Assembly: GCF_022024115.1 (NCBI RefSeq)
Contig: NZ_CP091792.1
Coordinates: 992,001-1,056,000, forward strand
Source: Prevotella communis
Lineage (GTDB): Bacteria > Bacteroidota > Bacteroidia > Bacteroidales > Bacteroidaceae
Direction of reading: 5' to 3'
DNA: 64,000 bases
In this document: positions 9,050-17,229 of the stretch, piece after piece
Position numbering within the stretch: position 1 is the stretch's first letter
Layout: each line of letters opens with the position of its first letter
Program-made: the position numbers and the translations under genes
The notes under the pieces: model-generated
What the model was told of the DNA's origin: nothing
The model's input: the letters and a program-made list of their open reading frames with translations, nothing else
Databases searched by the model: none

Positions 9050-10549
9050 ATGGAAAACAGAAGATTATTTGTATTATTCATAAGTGTATTCTTTGGTTGT
9101 GTGAGCCTGATGGCTGAGAAAAGCGAACTGCATCAGCGTGCAGAGGCTGAAGCTGCCAGTCATCATGTTGCCAGCGCCCGTTCTTTGTATATCCGTGCTT
9201 TTGAAGGTTATGTGGCTAAAGGTCAGATGGAGGATGGTGTGACATGTGGCGTGAAAGCTACGGTGCTATATTATCAGGAAAATTTCTGGAAAGAGGCTTT
9301 TGACTTGCTACGTCGTGTCGATCAGTCTATTGCTGCAGGTCATGGCATGGCCAGCAGTAAGGCAGCCTTGCGTTATCAGACTTCTAAAGAGCGCATGCAG
9401 ATGTATATGAAGATGCGCAAGAGTGATCGTGTGAAGGAACAGTTGGCTGCGATGGAGGCAAACGTGAACCAGGCGAATGATGAGAGCCTGAAAAACGACC
9501 TGCTTTATCATAAGGCCATTTATTACTATACCTTCGGACAGACGTCACAGGGTAATGCTGTATTTAAGGAAATGGCTGCAAAACTGACCGCTGAAGGTGA
9601 TTACGACAAGGTAGATAAGGTTTATCAGACTTTGTTGGCCAGCGGACGTCAGAGTAATAACGCTGGTATGCTGAATCAGGCATATAGCAGTTATATGGTA
9701 TGGAAAGACTCTGTGACAGCGATTAAGACGGCAGCAGAACGCGATAGCCTGAAACAGGTGATTGCTAACAATGAGCAGATTATAGCTGATAAGGACGATT
9801 CGTTGTCGGCACGTCAGTTGACCATCTCAGGACTTATTGTGCTGGCTGTGGTGCTGGCGGTAGTGCTGGTATTGGGAGCTATGGTGCTGATGCGCTATAT
9901 GGTGACCACCCGTAAGCAGAAGAAAACCATAGAACTGGCTAACGAGAGCAATGCCCTGAAGGCGAAGTTTATCAGCAATATCTCATCGCAGCTGGAGCCT
10001 ACGCTGAATAAACTGGATGATTCGAAACCAGAGGTGAAGGCACTGCTGAGATTCTCAGAACATATCCAGACGTTATCGGACGTTGAGAATAAGTCGGCCG
10101 ATACGGATGATTTCCAGGATACGCAGGTACAGCCTCTGTGCGAGAGCCTGATAGAGGAGATACAGCCAAAGGTGAAGGATAACGTGTCACTGACTATGAC
10201 GGTGCCCAAGATGGAGGTGAAACTCCACAAAGAGTATATCACTTATGTCTTACGTCATTTGCTGAAAAATGCGGCAGTATATACGCCAGCAGAGGGAAAA
10301 ATCACATTGGAGTTCAAAAAGCGCAGTCCTCATACCTATCAGTTCCTGATTACGAATACGGGTTCTGTGATTCCTCAGGAGAAACGTGAAGACGTGTTCA
10401 AGCCTTTCCTTGAGATAAAGGACCTGACTGAAGGTGACGGACTTGGATTGCCTATCTGTAAACAGATGGCTTTGAAGATGAATGCCGATCTGGATATTGA
10501 TCCCGCATTTACCAAGGGTACGCGCTTCGTACTGAATCTACATGTGTAA
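9050..10549 (+). CDS. TPR/membrane protein with HATPase domain but no kinase histidine
   Basis: A 499-residue membrane protein built like a sensor kinase. It has an N-terminal signal segment, a helical TPR-like periplasmic region (about 25-250), one membrane helix (about 258-283) and a C-terminal HATPase_c domain with N box HLLKNAAVY and G box GDGLGLPICKQM. The dimerisation segment reads FISNISSQLEPTLNKL. In true kinases this is NISHE, so the phospho-accepting histidine is replaced by serine. It may therefore bind ATP without autophosphorylating on histidine, or signal by protein contact. Its stop codon abuts the start of the anti-sigma kinase gene, which suggests it is the sensory input of the partner-switch operon. 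Confidence 0.85.
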   Translation: MENRRLFVLFISVFFGCVSLMAEKSELHQRAEAEAASHHVASARSLYIRAFEGYVAKGQMEDGVTCGVKATVLYYQENFWKEAFDLLRRVDQSIAAGHGMASSKAALRYQTSKERMQMYMKMRKSDRVKEQLAAMEANVNQANDESLKNDLLYHKAIYYYTFGQTSQGNAVFKEMAAKLTAEGDYDKVDKVYQTLLASGRQSNNAGMLNQAYSSYMVWKDSVTAIKTAAERDSLKQVIANNEQIIADKDDSLSARQLTISGLIVLAVVLAVVLVLGAMVLMRYMVTTRKQKKTIELANESNALKAKFISNISSQLEPTLNKLDDSKPEVKALLRFSEHIQTLSDVENKSADTDDFQDTQVQPLCESLIEEIQPKVKDNVSLTMTVPKMEVKLHKEYITYVLRHLLKNAAVYTPAEGKITLEFKKRSPHTYQFLITNTGSVIPQEKREDVFKPFLEIKDLTEGDGLGLPICKQMALKMNADLDIDPAFTKGTRFVLNLHV

Positions 10550-10975
10550 ATGATAACCATAAAACCTGACGATATGACTTTAACTCTAAGAAATGATATT
10601 CAGGATGTGCCGCTGCTGGCTGCATTCATAGATGAGGTCTGCGAGACCGCAGGCTTTAATGCCTCAGTTACCATGCAGATGAACCTGGCTATGGAAGAGG
10701 CTGTGGTCAACGTGATGAACTATGCTTATCCAAAAGGTGTGCAGGGTGATATAGTCATTGAAGCAGAGGAGATGGGTGATCGTGTGCGATTTGTTATTAT
10801 TGATGGTGGCACGCCATTTGATCCAACAGCTGAGGCTGACGCTGATACGACGCTATCGGCAGAGGAACGTCCTATTGGTGGACTGGGTATCTTCCTGGTG
10901 CGCCAGTTGATGGATACCGTCAGTTATGAATATAAAGATGGTAAGAACAGACTGACACTCGTGAAGATAAAATAG
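10550..10975 (+). CDS. RsbW/SpoIIAB-like anti-sigma factor serine kinase
   Basis: A 141-residue cytoplasmic ATPase of the GHKL family. In partner-switching systems such a protein binds a sigma factor or other target and phosphorylates a STAS antagonist. The N box is MNLAMEEAVVNVMNYAYP, and the ATP lid and G boxes are DGGTPFDP and GGLGIFLVRQLMDTV. Its ATG immediately follows the stop of the upstream gene; a second possible start is ATG at 10574. The likely substrate is the STAS protein encoded 37 bases downstream. No sigma factor gene is in the operon, so the controlled target is unknown. Confidence 0.88.
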   Translation: MITIKPDDMTLTLRNDIQDVPLLAAFIDEVCETAGFNASVTMQMNLAMEEAVVNVMNYAYPKGVQGDIVIEAEEMGDRVRFVIIDGGTPFDPTAEADADTTLSAEERPIGGLGIFLVRQLMDTVSYEYKDGKNRLTLVKIK

Positions 10976-11012
10976 AAAATAAATTCGAATAATCATAAAA
11001 CGACTTAAAATT

Positions 11013-11315
11013 ATGAAAACTACAATTTTGGAGAAGGATGGCGAGTTGGTCGCTGTGTTTGAGGGACGTTTGGACACTGCAGCAGCAGTAGAGACTGAGC
11101 AGGCTCTGAAGCCTCTGTATGATTGCACAGGCCATAACATCGTGTTCGATTGTAATAAACTGGAGTATATCTCTTCAAGTGGCTTGCGTTTGCTGCTTGG
11201 CGTACTGAAGAATGCCAAACCTAAGGGTAGCCGTGTGTTTATCACTGGTATCAATGATGATTTGCGTACGGTATTTGCCATGACAGGCTTTACCAATCTG
11301 TTTGAGTTTAAATGA
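11013..11315 (+). CDS. STAS-domain anti-anti-sigma factor
   Basis: A 100-residue single STAS domain of the SpoIIAA/RsbV type. The conserved phospho-acceptor region is FDCNKLEYISSSGLRLLLG (about residues 45-65), with serine at the usual phosphorylation site. Unphosphorylated STAS proteins sequester the anti-sigma kinase, and phosphorylation releases it. The gene sits between the RsbW-like kinase and a RelA/SpoT-domain gene and overlaps the latter by four bases (ATGA), so the two are probably translationally coupled. No separate phosphatase (PP2C) gene is present in the operon. Confidence 0.9.
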   Translation: MKTTILEKDGELVAVFEGRLDTAAAVETEQALKPLYDCTGHNIVFDCNKLEYISSSGLRLLLGVLKNAKPKGSRVFITGINDDLRTVFAMTGFTNLFEFK

Positions 11316-12370
11316 TACCTAAGCTGAATCCTCACGGAGAGGCACTCCTGCAACAGTTCAGGGAACAGGTGCCTGCTTTGGAACAGTTGTCAAAAACGGT
11401 CTACGACCAGTTGAGACAGGTGTTGCATGAGCAGTCTGTGGAACTGAGTGCCATAGAATATCGTGTGAAGACGGAACAGTCGTTGGCTGGGAAACTGGAG
11501 CGTAAAGGCGACAAATATGCGTCTTTAGAGGATATCACCGATTTGGTGGGATTACGCATCATCACTTTCTATACGGATGATGTTGACAAGGTGGCTGCTA
11601 TCGTACAGCAGTTGTATGATGTAGACTGGTCCAACTCTATTGATAAGCGTAAGGCACATGAACTGACGAGTTTCGGTTATAACTCATTGCATTATATCTG
11701 TCGACTAAAAGAGGGGAGTGCTCCTTTCGAGATTCAGATGCGTACAGCCTTACAGCATGTGTGGTCAGCGATTGAACATGATATAGGATACAAGGGTGCT
11801 GTGAAGCTGCCACCGGAATACCGTCGTCAGTTCAGTAGATTGGCAGGTATGCTGGAACTGGCAGATGATGAGTTCAGCAGGTTGCGTACCACCATGACTG
11901 ACTACCGCCGACAGGTGCAGGCTTTGGTGAAATCGGGTAAGTTGGATGAGGTGTTGCTAAGCACTGATTCCTTTAGTAGCTATCTGCAGATGCATCCTTT
12001 CAATAAGCTGAACCAGCGTATTGCAGCTGTGAATCAGGCTGAGATATTTCCAGCGTCTTTGATGCCGTATCTGCCCATACTCGAGGGCTTTGGATTAGAG
12101 ACCCTGGGTGATTTGCAGCGCTTTATAGATAGTAATGGTGAGGAGGCTTATCAGTTGGCTGTGTCGCAACTGGCTATCACAGATTTGGATATCCTGGCTG
12201 AGAGTATCGGATTACAGAACCTCTGTCTTGTTCATATCCTGAAGACCGGGCGTGGTCGTGTAGGTCTGAGATGGTTCTATGACACGATTAACGGCACACA
12301 TGATAGCAATGAGATGCTAGCGGATATGTTGTACGAACAAGTGGCTTCACTGCCCTTCGTAAAAAAATAA
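11312..12370 (+). CDS. RelA/SpoT synthetase-domain protein
   Basis: A 352-residue protein with one alarmone (p)ppGpp synthetase domain at about residues 35-180 and a C-terminal region with no recognised hydrolase, TGS or ACT domain. Synthetase features visible are YRVKTEQSLAGKLERKG, DITDLVGLRIITFY, SFGYNSLHYICRL and FEIQMRTALQHVWSAIEHD; these hold the aspartate, tyrosine and glutamate expected in active enzymes. It is larger than typical small alarmone synthetases (about 200-260 residues). The four-base overlap with the STAS gene suggests alarmone synthesis is an output of, or feeds into, the partner switch. That link is inferred. Cytoplasmic. Confidence 0.85.
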   Translation: MIPKLNPHGEALLQQFREQVPALEQLSKTVYDQLRQVLHEQSVELSAIEYRVKTEQSLAGKLERKGDKYASLEDITDLVGLRIITFYTDDVDKVAAIVQQLYDVDWSNSIDKRKAHELTSFGYNSLHYICRLKEGSAPFEIQMRTALQHVWSAIEHDIGYKGAVKLPPEYRRQFSRLAGMLELADDEFSRLRTTMTDYRRQVQALVKSGKLDEVLLSTDSFSSYLQMHPFNKLNQRIAAVNQAEIFPASLMPYLPILEGFGLETLGDLQRFIDSNGEEAYQLAVSQLAITDLDILAESIGLQNLCLVHILKTGRGRVGLRWFYDTINGTHDSNEMLADMLYEQVASLPFVKK

Positions 12371-12373
12371 AAA

Positions 12374-12410
12374 AAAGTTTCGTTTCAGAATTGGAACGAA
12401 ACTTTCTTTT
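12374..12410. terminator. Bidirectional terminator between convergent genes
   Basis: A stem of AAAGTTTCGTT (12374-12384) and AACGAAACTTT (12395-12405) has T-rich sequence on its 3' side on both strands. It serves the RelA/SpoT-domain operon and the convergent trpB-like gene. Confidence 0.85.
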
Positions 12411-12426
12411 ATTTATATCAGTTGTC

Positions 12427-13791
12427 TTATTTCTGGTTGTCAAGTTCTGCCAGGTTTTCGGCAATCATCTCGTCGGTTACAGTGTAGTTCTGCAAATCAC
12501 CCTTGATATAGGCCTCGTAGCTGGGCATATCGATGAGTCCGTGACCAGAGAGGTTGAACAGGATAACCTTCTCTTCGCCGGTCTCAATGCACTTCTTGGC
12601 CTCGCGGATGGTTGCGGCGATGGCATGAGTGCTCTCGGGAGCAGGGATAATACCCTCCGTGCGGGCAAAGAGCATACCTGCCTCGAAGGTCTCGAGCTGA
12701 GGAATATCTACACCGTGCATTAGACCGTCCTTAATCAACTGCGAGATAATCATGCCGGCACCATGATAGCGCAGACCGCCAGCGTGGATGTTGCTTGGCT
12801 TGAAGTTATGACCCAGTGTGAACATGGGGAGCAGAGGTGTGTAGCCTGCCTCGTCGCCAAAGTCGTAGCGGAACTGACCGCGGGTCAACTTAGGACAGCT
12901 GTCGGGCTCGGCGGCAATGAATTCTGTGTGACGCTCACCGCTCAGGTTGTGGCGCATAAAGGGGAAAGAGATACCACCGAAGTTACTACCGCCACCGAAG
13001 CAGCCAATCACGATATCAGGATATTCTCCTGCCATCTGCATCTGCTTCTCGGCCTCCAAACCGATGATGGTCTGGTGCAGACCAACATGATTGAGCACAG
13101 AACCGAGTGTATATTTGCAATTGGGAGTTGTTGTTGCCAGTTCCACGGCTTCAGAGATAGCAGTACCCAAAGATCCGCTGTGGGTAGGATCCTTGGTCAG
13201 GATATCCTTACCAGCACGGGTTGACATAGAGGGTGAACCCTCGACAACAGCACCAAATGTACGCATGATGCTTGAGCGATATGGCTTCTGCTGCATGGTA
13301 ATCTTTACCTGATAGACAGCGCAATCCAAACCGTAGATCTTAGCGGCATAGCTTAAGGCTGCTCCCCACTGACCGGCACCAGTCTCTGTGGTAACGTTTG
13401 TGGTACCTTCCTGCTTGGCGTAGTAGCACTGGGGAAGGGCTGAATTGATTTTGTGCGAACCCAGAGGGTTGGTAGATTCATTCTTAAAATATATGTGGGC
13501 GGGTGTGCCAAGTGCCTCTTCAAGTGCATAGGCACGAACCAGCGGGGTAGAGCGGTAATACTTGTACTTCTCCAGTACGTCTTCAGGAATATCTATCCAG
13601 CGATGTTCGGTATCGAGTTCCTGCACACAGCACTCACGGGGGAAGATGTGTGCTAAGTCGTCAACGCCAAGGGGCTGCTTGGTAGCAGGATGGATAGGAG
13701 GCAGAGGCTTGTTGGGCATGTCGGCCTGGATGTTATACCACTGTGTGGGAATCTCACTTTCCTGAAGGATAAATTTCTTTTGTTTGCTCAT
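12427..13791 (-). CDS. trpB: TrpB2-type tryptophan synthase beta chain
   Basis: A 454-residue PLP enzyme of the TrpB2 class, which makes tryptophan from indole and serine. TrpB2 proteins are longer than standard TrpB (about 400) and bind TrpA poorly or not at all. The PLP lysine lies in NPLGSHKINSA and the glycine-rich phosphate loop in GCFGGGSNFGG. The catalytic glutamate region is TTETGAGQWG. No other trp gene is nearby, which fits an indole-salvage or stand-alone role; this is inferred. A minus-strand TAACTTTG at 13825-13832 is its probable promoter. Confidence 0.93.
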   Translation of the reverse strand: MSKQKKFILQESEIPTQWYNIQADMPNKPLPPIHPATKQPLGVDDLAHIFPRECCVQELDTEHRWIDIPEDVLEKYKYYRSTPLVRAYALEEALGTPAHIYFKNESTNPLGSHKINSALPQCYYAKQEGTTNVTTETGAGQWGAALSYAAKIYGLDCAVYQVKITMQQKPYRSSIMRTFGAVVEGSPSMSTRAGKDILTKDPTHSGSLGTAISEAVELATTTPNCKYTLGSVLNHVGLHQTIIGLEAEKQMQMAGEYPDIVIGCFGGGSNFGGISFPFMRHNLSGERHTEFIAAEPDSCPKLTRGQFRYDFGDEAGYTPLLPMFTLGHNFKPSNIHAGGLRYHGAGMIISQLIKDGLMHGVDIPQLETFEAGMLFARTEGIIPAPESTHAIAATIREAKKCIETGEEKVILFNLSGHGLIDMPSYEAYIKGDLQNYTVTDEMIAENLAELDNQK

Positions 13792-13824
13792 ACGTTTTTA
13801 TTATTGGTTTAGTATTTTGCGATG

Positions 13825-13884
13825 CAAAGTTATAAAATAATTATCAATTATCAATTAACAATTATCAATTATTTTGTAACTTTG
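13825..13884. promoter_or_regulatory. Divergent promoters between trpB and the symporter gene
   Basis: TAACTTTG occurs on the minus strand at 13825-13832 (toward trpB) and on the plus strand at 13877-13884 (toward the symporter ATG at 13894). Between them are short AT-rich tandem units of ATTATCAATT. The symporter leader would be only a few bases long. Confidence 0.6.
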
Positions 13885-13893
13885 CCGACTGTT

Positions 13894-15333
13894 ATGTGGA
13901 TAATTGTAATTATATGCATCTATTTTGCTGCTTTGATGTTCATCAGCAGGTTGACTCAGAGACGTGCAGATAATCAGACTTTTTTCCGGGCTGAGCGTCG
14001 TTCGCCATGGTACATGGTGGCTTTTGGCATGGTAGGGGCGTCGATATCAGGTGTAACGTTTGTCAGTGTTCCTGGTATGGTGCTCTCGTCGCAGATGACA
14101 TATCTGCAAGTGTGCCTGGGTTTTATCGTAGGCTATCTCGTTGTGGCGTTTGTGCTGTTGCCTGTCTATTATAAATTGAATCTGACGTCTATCTATATGT
14201 ATCTGGGACAACGGCTTGGCCGGCAATCCTATCAAACAGGCGCATGGTTCTTTTTATTGTCGAAGATGGTGGGAGCGACCATCAAATTCTATGTGGTATG
14301 CATGGTATTGCAGCAGTTCGTCTTTGAAGCATTGGGCGTGCCTTTTATGGTGAGCGTATTGGTTCTTGTACTGTTGATTTGGCTGTATACACGAAAGGGT
14401 GGGGTGCGTACGCTTGTGTTTACAGACGTGTTTCAGACATCGTGTCTTTTTGTTGCCTTACTCCTTATTATATATATGGTGATGCTTCAGATGGATTTCT
14501 CGCTCACTGATGTGTTGGGAGCGTTATACACGGATGAACGCAGTAGAGTGTTTGAGTTTGATGACTGGACATCCCCGCGCTATTTCTGGAAACAGTTCCT
14601 GAGTGGTGCTTTTATCGTGGTTGTGATGACTGGACTGGATCAGGATATGATGCAGAAAAACCTGACTTGCCGGTCATTGCGTGAAGCGCAGAAGGATATG
14701 TGTTCCTACGGTGTTGCCTTTGTGCCTGTAAACCTGCTCTTCCTGACATTGGGCGTATTACTGGCACAGCTCTTTGAGAGTCAGGACGTAGCGTTACCTG
14801 CAAAGGGAGATGAATTACTTCCTCTATATGTTGAGCATACTTCTTCTTTCTTCCATATAACCTCCTACCTCTTTGTGCTCGGCATCGTGTCGGCTTCCTT
14901 CTCCAGTGCCGACTCGGCGCTGACATCGCTCACGACCAGCTATTGCGTGGATATCAAGGGAAGGGCTCATGATGAGCAGCTCAGAAAACGGTCGCATTTG
15001 ATAATTTGCTTGTTGTTTGCAGTAATGATTATCGTGTTTCATTTGCTGAACAATAAGTCGCTGATAGATGCAATTTATACGATCGTATCGTATACTTATG
15101 GTCCTTTGTTGGGACTCTTTGTCTTTGGACTCTTTACAAAACGCTTGGTAAACGATAGGTGGACGCCCGTTGTCTGTGTAATATCACCATGCTTCTGTTA
15201 TGCTATCGACAGTATGGCACAGATACTTTGGGGATACCATTTCGGATACGAATTACTGATGGTCAACGGGCTGCTGACTTTTCTTGGGCTTTGGCTATTA
15301 TCTCGCTCGGCTGAATGCCAAAGTCCTTCTTGA
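13894..15333 (+). CDS. Sodium:solute symporter family protein
   Basis: A 479-residue inner-membrane transporter with about 13 hydrophobic segments, belonging to the SSS family. Family features are the first helix MWIIVIICIYFAALMF, the sequence GMVGASISGVTFVSVPGMV and the sodium-site region VSASFSSADSALTSLTTSY. It probably brings a small solute in with sodium; the solute cannot be assigned. The ATG at 13894 is chosen because the upstream reading frame runs through the AT-rich repeat and the -7 box. Its last 71 bases overlap the 3' end of the hybrid kinase gene on the opposite strand. Confidence 0.9.
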   Translation: MWIIVIICIYFAALMFISRLTQRRADNQTFFRAERRSPWYMVAFGMVGASISGVTFVSVPGMVLSSQMTYLQVCLGFIVGYLVVAFVLLPVYYKLNLTSIYMYLGQRLGRQSYQTGAWFFLLSKMVGATIKFYVVCMVLQQFVFEALGVPFMVSVLVLVLLIWLYTRKGGVRTLVFTDVFQTSCLFVALLLIIYMVMLQMDFSLTDVLGALYTDERSRVFEFDDWTSPRYFWKQFLSGAFIVVVMTGLDQDMMQKNLTCRSLREAQKDMCSYGVAFVPVNLLFLTLGVLLAQLFESQDVALPAKGDELLPLYVEHTSSFFHITSYLFVLGIVSASFSSADSALTSLTTSYCVDIKGRAHDEQLRKRSHLIICLLFAVMIIVFHLLNNKSLIDAIYTIVSYTYGPLLGLFVFGLFTKRLVNDRWTPVVCVISPCFCYAIDSMAQILWGYHFGYELLMVNGLLTFLGLWLLSRSAECQSPS

Positions 15334-16945
15334 AGCAGGTGGCAAAGTATTTGGGATCCTTGAACCCCACCATGTAGGCGAGGTCGCTCACCCGGATATC
15401 GGGTTGGCTCTCTGCTAATCGCTTGGCTTCGTTCATGCGTATGGTGCGAATATAGTTATTGATATTCATGCCCGTCAGTGCACGAAGTTTATTATAGAGC
15501 GTAGAACCTGAGGCTCCCATTTCTGCAGCAAAGGTGTCACGGTCGAATTCACTGTCGTCCAGATGTTTCATCACGCATTCCTTGGCTTTCAGAATGAATT
15601 CCTCGTCAGCGGTAAGTGGACGGTCTTTGTTTTCCTCTTCAGTAGCAGCTCTTTCTCCTACAATTCGCTTGCGGTTCTCGATAATGTTGTTGATACGTAG
15701 TTCGAGGTCGCCCAAACGGAATGGTTTGGTGATAAAGTCATCGGCACCTATGAGCATTGATTCCTTGCGTGCTTCATCACTGGTCTTAGCTGATATAAGG
15801 ATGACGGGCAAGTGATGCATATCTTCATTACTCTTGATGAGTCGAGTCAGTTCGTTACCATCCATTTCTGGCATTGTCACGTCAGAAATAATCATGTCGA
15901 GATCCCGGGTCTTTATAATCTCCAGAGCCTGTTGACCGTTTGTGGCTGTTTGGATATTATATTTGCTGCTCATGAGTGTTTTCATCAGCATAAGCAGTTC
16001 CTCGTTGTCCTCTACGAGCAGGATATTATAGAATTCTTCTTTTTCTTCGTAGGCAGTAGGTGTCACAAGTTGCTCTGGTATGTCTTCCAGTGCACGAATA
16101 TCGATAATGGTTTTGCGTGGTTTGGTAGGATCGAAGTCGTGTTGTTCGTCAATCTGTGAGGGCGTAAATGCATCTTTGCCGATAGGAAGAGTTACTGTGA
16201 AAGTGGTGCCCTTGCCTTCTTCGCTCTTGCAATGGATGGTGCCATTGTGCAGAAAGACCAACTCGCGTGTGAGTGCCAGTCCGAGACCAGTGCCGTTGAC
16301 TCTCATCCAACGGTAATCGCCATCATAGAAGCGATGAAACAGATGTTTGAGCCTGTTAGCTGGGATGCCGATTCCATTATCGCTCACCTCAATGGTGACT
16401 TGATTGAAGTCTTTGTTGGTCCATACCTTGAGGGTTACAATGCCTTGGGCATTTGTGAATTTTGCGGCGTTTGACAGGAGGTTATAGATAATCTTGTCTA
16501 CTTTGTCGGTATCAATCCATCCCATCATGGACTGTGGGTTGCATTGTATATCGAAAGTAAGTCCTTTTTTATACATCAATGGTTCAATGCTTAGGGCTGT
16601 CTCACGAATATAGGCTATGACATCTCCTTGTGATACGCGAAGTCTTAGCTCTCCCGCTTGCGACTTGCTCGTTTCAAGAATCTCCTGGAGCAGGCGCGTC
16701 ATACGTTCAATATTGAGTTCCATCAAAGCATAGTCCTTTGTGTGTTGAGGTTCCTGAGCGCGTAATTTTTCTATGGATGCAGAAATCACGGTGAGTGGTG
16801 TCAGTAATTCATGGGAAATGTTGGTAAATACCTCGTTCATCTGTAGCCGATGATGTATCTTGACACTTCTTCTATATACGAGCCAACCGATGACGACTAG
16901 TAGAATCGTCATAATAATGATGACCATAATAATTTCGTTGTTCAT
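15263..16945 (-). CDS. Hybrid histidine kinase / receiver / AraC regulator
   Basis: A 560-residue one-protein signalling system. One membrane helix (about residues 5-24) is followed directly by a HisKA domain with His45 in TNISHELLTP. An HATPase (NLLSNAAKF, DNGIGIP, GTGLGLALTRELV), a receiver with phospho-aspartate in DMIISDVTMPEMDG, and a C-terminal AraC-type helix-turn-helix follow. It resembles the cytoplasmic half of Bacteroidetes hybrid two-component regulators but lacks the large periplasmic Reg_prop/Y_Y_Y sensor, so its signal may come through the membrane helix or a partner. The convergent symporter could be a target or co-sensor; that is speculation. It overlaps that gene by 71 bases. 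Confidence 0.93.
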   Translation of the reverse strand: MNNEIIMVIIIMTILLVVIGWLVYRRSVKIHHRLQMNEVFTNISHELLTPLTVISASIEKLRAQEPQHTKDYALMELNIERMTRLLQEILETSKSQAGELRLRVSQGDVIAYIRETALSIEPLMYKKGLTFDIQCNPQSMMGWIDTDKVDKIIYNLLSNAAKFTNAQGIVTLKVWTNKDFNQVTIEVSDNGIGIPANRLKHLFHRFYDGDYRWMRVNGTGLGLALTRELVFLHNGTIHCKSEEGKGTTFTVTLPIGKDAFTPSQIDEQHDFDPTKPRKTIIDIRALEDIPEQLVTPTAYEEKEEFYNILLVEDNEELLMLMKTLMSSKYNIQTATNGQQALEIIKTRDLDMIISDVTMPEMDGNELTRLIKSNEDMHHLPVILISAKTSDEARKESMLIGADDFITKPFRLGDLELRINNIIENRKRIVGERAATEEENKDRPLTADEEFILKAKECVMKHLDDSEFDRDTFAAEMGASGSTLYNKLRALTGMNINNYIRTIRMNEAKRLAESQPDIRVSDLAYMVGFKDPKYFATCFKKDFGIQPSEIIAKAQEKSAAR

Positions 16946-17131
16946 GGGTTGGTAGTTTTAAGTTTAAATTTCGACAGCGAAATTACGAATATTTTTCAAA
17001 AAGTGCAAGTTTTCTTTTCAAAAAGTGCTTATTAAGGTTTATTTTTCGTTAATTTGGGTGGAAAAATCGATAAAAAGTAATTTTTAAACTATAATTAACA
17101 AAACTTCAACCTATCTTTCCAATGAAATTGT

Positions 17132-17139
17132 TATCTTTG
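17132..17139 (+). promoter_or_regulatory. Orphan plus-strand -7 box
   Basis: TATCTTTG followed by GC matches the promoter box used elsewhere in this window, but no plus-strand protein gene follows; the next plus feature is a terminator at 17194. No convincing -33 element was seen. Confidence 0.4.
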
Positions 17140-17145
17140 CAACGT

Positions 17146-17224
17146 AAAAAGATTTTTAATGGTTAAGGTTTATGGTTGATTAATTTAGTTATGAAAAAGC
17201 CTCGTTGTGAAACGAGGCTTTTTT
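17146..17224 (+). ncRNA. Candidate small RNA or leader (about 80 nt)
   Basis: The stretch lies between the TATCTTTG box at 17132 and a strong terminator, with no sizeable open frame. A six-codon frame (MVKVYG) at 17159-17179 is present but may be chance. The layout is what a short independent transcript would look like. The hairpin may equally be only the bidirectional terminator of trxB, in which case no RNA need exist. Function unknown. Confidence 0.35.
17194..17224. terminator. Strong bidirectional terminator beyond trxB
   Basis: A 13-bp stem (17194-17206 with 17211-17223, core AGCCTCGTT / AACGAGGCT) has a 4-base loop, with Ts after it in the plus direction and also in the minus direction. 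It ends 6 bases from the trxB stop. Confidence 0.88.
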
Positions 17225-17229
17225 GCGTT

